Source: WVXT01 sp964403285
GTDB taxonomy: Bacteria; UBA6262; WVXT01
Length of the DNA stretch: 64,000 bases
Assembly: GCA_964403285.1 (NCBI GenBank)
Contig: CAYOFG010000003.1
Location: 19,386 to 83,385, forward strand
Reading direction: 5' to 3'
In this document: piece by piece, positions 1 to 8,200 of the stretch
Layout of the letters: each line of letters begins with the position of its first letter
Position numbering within the stretch: position 1 is the stretch's first letter
Program-made: the position numbers and the translations under genes
The notes under the pieces: generated by a model
Seen by the model: the letters and a program-made list of their open reading frames with translations, nothing else
The model's database searches: none
What the model was told of the DNA's origin: nothing

Positions 1-2153
1 TGGACACCTTTTGGATTTAAAGCTGGCTTTATGACCGGAATGGATTTATTCTCAGAAGAAATATCTAAATTAAATTCTTTGGTCATAATGGACCGTAATG
101 CTACTGTTGGTAATTTAGATGCCTTTATTGAAGATATAAGAAAGATGCGTGCCAGTCCAGGTTTAGTTATAATTGTTCCGGGAAGAGGGACGACCAATAT
201 TCGTATGCGTGCAGGTCAGGGTTCTCAATTAATCGAAGAAGGGCACCGTTCCTATTTGAAAGGCATTATGTTGTTAGGAGGAAGAGCAGGAGAATCAGTA
301 GGAACTGGTTGGGGTAATATTATGGGTATTCCTTATTGGGAGGTGCAAAAGCATTTAAGTAATCCTTCCTATCCTACAGTGGCCCTTACCTCTCGTATTC
401 GAGCAAGAAGAGGCTTTATAGAGAATTTTATGTCTAACAATTATGGTTTGGTAGGTTTTATTCCCCATGCGGTAGGAATCTCAGAAGATATATGGGCAGT
501 AGAGCAGCAAGCTCATAATATGATTGGCATAGGTAGAACACCCAGATTTGATCGCTCCAAGGCATTCTGGCATAAGATAAGAGAGACCTGGTCTCATGCT
601 GCCTGGTTTAGCGCCTATCCCAGATGGTCGAATGGTTTACCTCAAAAGATGCAAGACCAATTAATGCAGGAGACAGGAGAATTGGGTCCATTATCTATAT
701 TTGCTAAAGAAGCAAGGGCCTCTGGAGCAAGATTTTTCTTAACCGCCCCCCTTGCTCTAGTATTTCTTGCTTTAGTGCCTTTATCTGGAATATTCGGTTT
801 CTCTCCTTTTGTAGGACTGATTTTAATCCTTGCTTTTATTGGTATCATCATTGGTCAAATCTTGACCGTCCATGGTTTAGTCGCCTATTTAGAAGCCTCT
901 GGTTTTAATCTCTCTTCGGGTATTGCGGGTGGCTTTTTGAGTCTTGGTTTTGGAATTCCCTTCTTAGGTCTTAGTCCTGCAATACTCACCTTGGGCTTTA
1001 TTTTAGGTGGTTTTATTGTTGGCTTTGGTCGCTGGGTTTGGTACCGAGGAAGGGATATGATTCTTTTTGGTCCACAGCTTGTTGTTCATACCTTAGGTCA
1101 GGTTGTAAGGCAATCACTTGAATTTGTATTGTCTGGTGAAGAACCAGATGATTATAAAAGTGTAGATATACGAGAGAAGGTAAGCGCTAAATATGCAAGA
1201 GAAAAATATAGAAACATTGTGAATATAAGATCAGTCTGGTTTATCGGATTAGCTTTATTCTTAATAAATATGGGTGCTATATCTATAGGGATAGATTTTC
1301 TTAATATTCTTCTTTTGCTTCCTACCTTGATCTTTTCTGTTAGTTGCTTAATTGGTCCTTTTGTGATGAATGTGGATATTGGGAAGAGTCTAAGAAAATT
1401 GACTTGGGCTCCGAGGCTCGTTGGATGGGCTGTTGGTTTTGGGACTTTATTTGGAATAAGAACCCTTCTTCGAGCTCAAACTTGGATATTACCCTGGATG
1501 GGTTTATTTATTCTGGGAGCAGGAGGAATCTTTTTATTTGGATATGCACTAAAATGGTGGCTAAAAAAGGAGATGGACAAAGATACATTAAATAGGATGT
1601 TAGATGAGAGATTATTTTCCGACGGAGCTCGTATAGTTTCTAATTTCTGGCGCGCCTTTATTCTTTCCTTATTTGTTTTTGTATGGTTTCTTATTGTTCC
1701 TATCCCACCAGTCGCTATTTTTACAACGACTGGTAATAACTTTATAACAATTCCGAAATTTACTTTATTAGGAATTGTAGGTGGAGTTGTAGGAATTGCC
1801 TTTATTTTACTTTCTCTCTATAAAGCAGTAGGCTATTTTGAATATAGAAACATCCAGAAAAAATATAAGAAATTATATGATAAATTCTTAACCCTTGAAC
1901 CAACTTTGCCATCTGAGGTGGCATCCAAGATTCGCGCTCTCTTTAATGACACTCAAACCTACCTTGACCAGGAAAGTTATAGTTATGCAAAGAAGATGTT
2001 GAGAAACATTGGGGAGATTGTTCCTACCCTTGCATTGCTATCGGGCATAATTTATAATTTGATAAAAATTATTTCTAATAGAAGACTAAAATTCCTTACC
2101 AGCCAGTTTCAAGCACAGATTAGAGAAGTTAGACGTCTTATTGCACAGGGGGA
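1..2153 (+). CDS. Membrane glycosyltransferase-like segment of a giant ORF (5' partial, 3' broken by gap)
   Basis: The reading frame is open from base 1, so the Met at 31 is not a demonstrated start and the gene begins upstream. The first ~220 codons are soluble and carry features seen in processive/GT-A membrane glycosyltransferases: an acidic SEDIWA motif near 487-504 and an aromatic AYPRW motif near 613-627. About ten hydrophobic segments follow (roughly 735-1850), some with basic loops. The last part is helical and runs into the N gap. No signal peptide is visible. I infer a polytopic inner-membrane glycosyltransferase or glucan-synthase-like protein; the match is by motif order only. The few codons after the gap in this frame look artificial, because the protein-like frame after the gap is that of the next entry. 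The two entries are therefore probably one gene. Confidence 0.5.
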
Positions 2154-2253
2154 NNNNNNNNNNNNNNNNNNNNNNNNNNNNNNNNNNNNNNNNNNNNNNN
2201 NNNNNNNNNNNNNNNNNNNNNNNNNNNNNNNNNNNNNNNNNNNNNNNNNNNNN
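2154..2253. other. Assembly gap (100 N)
   Basis: Exactly 100 N characters, the usual placeholder for a scaffold gap of unknown size. Coding sequence abuts both sides. The true length, and hence the relation of the reading frames across it, is unknown. Confidence 0.99.
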
Positions 2254-2255
2254 TT

Positions 2256-5200
2256 ACTCCGCAAGAACAGAATGCTTTAATGGTAAGTAATGGTTTTGAC
2301 CAAAATAAGGCTATGGAACAGGCCTATGAAGGAATTGAGACATTTAGAAAAGTGTTAACAAAAAGGGAAGAAAGTGTATTGGGCATACAATATCACCGTT
2401 TACTATATCCTATTTTTCGAAGGATACTATTACCTATAGCAATATTAACTCTGATCACTCTGGCTTTATCCGGTTGTACCCCTGTTTTTGCTCAAACTAC
2501 AACCCAAGCTCCATCCCTAATTTTTCAACTCCTATCCTTCATCGGTGTTTTTATCTCAAGCAATCTGATATTTATTGGGGTAGTTTGTCTTTTGGCAGTA
2601 TTAGGTGCAATAATCAATAGTTTGGCTTTTAATATTATTGGCGGTTTTTTTATTTCTTGGTTTGTAGTTCTAATTTTTCAAGAATATGAAGTGGGTCTTT
2701 TTGCAGTATATGAAGGAAAATTAGGATGGCTGGGTTGGGTTATTATGATGATAGCTCCTTCAATAGGAATAGGAGCAAAAGAAATTGGGATAAGCTTATG
2801 GCGTATATTCTTTCCGATGAGTTGGTATAAGTGGAGAACGAGAAAACTTATTGAATTACAAAGTAAATTAGTAACATTAGATAAGTGGATAATAGCAAAG
2901 AAAGGTAGCGGCAGCGGTCAAGTTCAAGGTGTGGACTTCTATCCCGACTATGAGGCTGGAGACACAATACTTAATCCAGAATATGAAGAAATCCAATCAA
3001 AAATTAAAGGAATAAGAAGAGAGATAGAAAAAATCCAATCCAATCCCAAAAAACCTCGGGCACCGAATTCCGACAACTCCACCACCCTTCGTTCCTTCAA
3101 CCCCTTTGCTATAGTGTTAAGTGTGGTTGGGTTAGGTTTTATCCGTGAGCATCCGGTTATGGCTATTGCCATTTTAGGTGGGTTGGGTATTTTGGCTATT
3201 GCTTCCATAAGGCATTGGTTTGCTAAGCATCAAAATAGTCCACCACACAAAGAATTAGAGAAATTCTATAGCAAAATCTGGGAAGAAGCTAACAAACAAG
3301 ATGATTTTGACCCGCAAGCCCTTGAAGCTTGTAGAAATCAGAGTCAAGCAGAATTTCCAGATGCAGTAAATCTTCCAGTTGCTGAAATAGATGAATTTAA
3401 AAATATCCAGAGTAAATTAAGACCGATATTAGATGAAATAAATGAACTCGTTGGTGATGCCTTCCTACCCAATCCTTCCGAATTCTATCATGTTACTATC
3501 TTCTCTCAGGGTGAGTTAAATCCTACAGAACGTCGTAAGGTTCATCGAGCTATTGCACAGACAAAGCCATTCAAAATAACTTTCAAAGGTATTACTTTAA
3601 CCCGCGATTCATTAATACTCAAAGGATATCCAGATAATAATGAAATCTTTGAGTTAAGAGAAAAATTGAAAAAAGAAATTGGACAACGGATTAATCCTAT
3701 ATATCCAGTAGTCCATGTTACGCTGGGTAGATTTACCAGACCACTTGGAACAGATAAATATAAGATTCTTAAAGATCTGGTTTCCCGCGATCTCAATACA
3801 AGATTTGCTTCTGTGCCGTGTACTTTTGCCAGCGTAGTTGATGTTCTGAATGTTTACGAGTTAGATATACGAAATAAGGGAGAGAGAATCCTTTTTGACA
3901 CTGGAGAATGTCCATGTTGTATTGGCCGGGCAATTGTGGAAGGTGAGGTTGATTTTGATGAAGTGATGGAAACTTTATTGAAAGGAAAAATTTTAACTCA
4001 TGTTATAGACTACGTTGGTAGAAAGGAGATTAAAAGAAGAAAAGAAGGTAGATTTGAATTATTATTTAATCCTGAGCGAGCAAGATATGACCAAGCTACA
4101 GAGAAAGATACACCAGAAAAGAAACACGTTCATGAAGCTTTTAATCCCAATGATAATTTTAATAAGATATACGAAGAAGACCCACATCAGAAATTATTTA
4201 CATTCAACCTAAATGGCAGGAATGTGGCAATAAATGTACAAAAAAGTCCACATTGTCCATATCATTTTCTTATCCTCCCTGAACCAGAGAGCAATCAGCC
4301 TCAATTTCTGACCAAGGAAGCAATCGAGATAGCGTTGTTCATATTAGGCTTAAGCAGGCAAAATTTAAAGGTTATCTTTAATAGTTGGGCAGCTGGGGCT
4401 TCAATTAATCATCTTCATTTACAGGCTTTAGGTTGGTGGGAAGAATGGCGGGGAAAGGTACCCATAGAGGATGCAGATAAAGAAGAGGTGGCAACTATCC
4501 ATGGTGTTAAGATTTCTCGTTTAGTTAACTACCCTGCTTGCGGTATTATTTTGGAAAGTGGTGACACAGCCAAATTAACAGAGAAGACATTTGATTTTGT
4601 AAAGATTTTGCAAGCAAAGGATATTCCCCACAATTTAATCTTTATGAAGGATAAGGTATATGTGATACCCAGGTATGCTCAGAAAGATGGTATTATTTCT
4701 ACTTGTGTTGCTTGGGCAGAGATGGCAGGTGCAGTGGTTGCAAGAGGCAAAAAGCAATATAAGAAGGCTACTGAAAAGGATGTTATTAATGAGATTAAGA
4801 GTGTAGCAATTAAAGAAGACTTATTTAATGATGTGCTTAAACAATATCTCAAGGATAAGACACTATCTCCAAATCTTCTGGACAAATATGAGTGTAGGAA
4901 AGAGGCGCAAACTTTAATTTCTTTCCTTGCTCAAAGGGATAAACTCCAGCCGGCAAACCTAATAGTGGCCTTAGGAAATAGTCGGTTAGAAGTGCCCGAG
5001 CTGGCCGCAGAACTATATCATCAGGGATTTGCTAAGAAGATACTTGTTTCTGGCGGTATTGGGCATGAGACACCATTTTTAAGAAGAAATGTCAGACAAT
5101 CTGGAAAATATAGCATAGACAATTTAGATAATTTACCTGAAGCGGATATATTTAAGGAAATTTTGTTAGCCAATGGAGTTCCAGAGCAAGCCATTGAAGT

Positions 5201-8200
5201 AGAAAGAAATTCTACTAGCACCAAAGAAAATATCATAAACAGCAAAAAACTGCTTGAGGAAAAAGGTATTGCCCATAATAAAGTTATCTTAATTCAACAT
5301 CCTGCATTGCAACGAAGAGCTGTGGCTACATTTAAACGTTGGTTTGGAAAAGGAACTAAATGTATAAGCTATCCTCCTTCCTGGCAAGAAATTTGGGAGG
5401 CATTAGAGACTAAAGAAAGATATGAGCTGATTGACCTGGCTGTGGGAGAACCGAGAAGATTTGAAGAATATGGCCCTCAAGGCACAGATGACATTATTAA
5501 TGTTGAGGTGCCTCAAAATGTATTAGATGCGTATCGCTCAATTATAGTGAACAGTCCATATGTAAGACATCAGTTAGCAACCGAAGGCGTTGAAGTTTCG
5601 GATAGACAGGCAAGGGTTAGTGCCAAGGTTTTGCAGAAATTAGTGGCTCATCCAGAAGCCAGAACTGAGGATATATGTAGCGAGTTGGGGATTTCAAAAG
5701 AAACACTGTTATGGGCATATCAGACCATAAGGAATTCGCCAAAGTTACAAGACACGTTGGTGCATAGAAATAAGATGCGTGGTGTTGTTGATGACTTATT
5801 ATTCTTGCTAAAAGATAGAGATTATCTTAATAGATATTTCCAAGGTGAAGTTGTTTATCCTTTAATAGTAGAGTTTCATCCAGGTGAGTGGTGCCCTAAC
5901 TCCTGTGTATACTGTTATAGCAGGCATAACAGAGAATGTCCTTTTGAGTATCAGGACAGAAAATATGGCCGAAAGCCTTTGACTCCCCAACAGGCCCAGG
6001 AATTAGTACAGGAGTTTGCAAAGAAGGGTACAAGGGAAATATGGGTTTCTGGCGGTTTGGAACCTCTTGCAGGGACAGGGAAAGATGTAACAATAGCTAT
6101 ACTAAAGACAGCGCATAAGAATGGTCTACGCACAAGGCTATACACCGATGGTCATTTGTTCGATGGAGAAGTTCGTGAGGTAGCTCTTAATTATTGTAAC
6201 TGGGTGAGATTTAGTATTAGTGGCGTGACAGAAAAAATGTATGCGGCTGTTCAGAGGCCGATAGCGAATAGATACAATTTTAAGGGAGTTGTACAAAATA
6301 TTAGAGAATTTATGAACCTTAAGAAAGCGCAAAATTCAAAAGTTGAAATTGGTATGAGCTATTTAATTATTCCTGACCCAGCTAATTATAAAGATTTAAT
6401 TAAAGCAGCCGAATTTGCCCATAAAATGGGGTTTGATTTCTTTGCTGTTAGAGTAGATATGGGTAGTGTTGCGAGAAGATTTAACCATGAAGAGATTGCT
6501 GAAATTTCAAAACAGATAGAGATTATAAGAAAAAATGGAAGAGAAGGTAGATATGGAAGGATGGGGCTTGATTTACGTGGCACACGAGCAGAAGAGTTAG
6601 AAGCAAAAGAAATATGTCCGGATATGCAAAGGGCCAAAAATTGCTACGCCAGATTGATGAAGATGGTAGTTAATCCATTTGGTGTGGGTTTTGTCTGTGA
6701 TTATGTTGAGCATCCCAGAAATGCCAGGTACGAGTTTGAGGTTGGCAATTTTGTAACTGAGGGTGTAGAAAAAGTTATTAAGAATAGCAATAGAATGAGA
6801 CACGAGGTAGGTAGTTGCCAGGAATGTAATATAGATTGTCTTATTCATGAGCAAGTAACCAATACACTAATGGAAAAGTTTGAGGAAGATAAGGAGTTTG
6901 GCATTTCTATGGATGAGCAGCCATTTAGAGTTAGCGGTAAAGCAAAGCAGTTAAAACGCGAAAGAGCACTTGTAATTGGAGCTACTGGTTTTATTGGTTC
7001 GCATATAGTTGATAGATTGTTAGACAATGGCGAGGAAGTAATTGCCCTTACCCGCAATGATAAAGAGGAAACACTGTTTAGACTTAAAGATAACCTTAGG
7101 AACAAAAATCTTCGTTTAATTTACACTGGCGACCTTTTAACCTCAAGGGGCCTTTCTGATTTAGAAGATGCAATTATAGAAGCTTCTGTAGTTTATCATT
7201 TTGCAGCAAAGACAAGCGCTCAGGTTAAAAACATCCAAGAGGCCATTGAGACTTTTACTGTAAATGGACTGCTGACGGCTATTATAGCTGAACTTTGTCA
7301 GAAGCATGGTAAAAAGCTAATTTACGCTTCATCTGCCCATATTTATCTCAAATCCCAGCACCCTAAGGATGCAATATGTTCAGAAGAAACATCTTTACCA
7401 GTTTCAAATCAGACAACTCAACAATTAAAAGCTGCTTTCGAAGACTTCAAAGTGTATGCCAATCAATATATTTCTGGAAAAGTCTCACAAGTTCCTGAAG
7501 AATTTGTAACCAAGTATCTTAAAAGATTCGGCAGTACTATTCAAGATATAGAGACAGCCTTTCCTGAGGGAATATATCCTTTATCAAAGATTCTGGGAGA
7601 ATATTTTATCAAAGAGATGAAGCCAACAGGCAAAGGCATAATTTTAAGATTCACCAATGTTTATGGTCCTAAACAGAAGGAAACAGACGTTGTAGCAATT
7701 ATCACTAATAGACTCTTAAAAGAGAAACCCGTAAAAGCCACAATAGATACAAGGAATTTTGTATATATTGAGGATGTAATAAAGGCTATTATAGCTGCAG
7801 GCAAAAAAGATTTTGCTCAGAATGAAACTTTTATTGTAAGTTCGGATGAGAAGCCAATGTCAATGAAAGAGCTTGTGAGCAAGATACAAAATTATTTCCC
7901 TAAATATAAAGATAGAGATTTTCCTGTTGAACCATTTCTGTTAACTCTTACAGCTCCATTGTTTAATGTTGAAAAGGCAAAGAAAGAGTTGGGTTTCACT
8001 ATAACACCCTTTATGACTGGGTTAGAGAAAACTATACAGTTCTTTGCAAATAAGTATCGTGATTCACTTAAGCAAATGATTAACAGAGATACATATTGTG
8101 AGAAACCATCTTCTGGCAATTACACTGCCCTCTATTCTTTCAACCCATTTGCATTGGGATTGGGGATGGTTGCGTTGGCCTGGTTATTTGAGCATCCGAT

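Noticed and set aside
2278..2282. TAATG overlap as translational coupling of two genes
   Set aside because: It depends on the placeholder gap length; the frame after the gap looks coding before that ATG.
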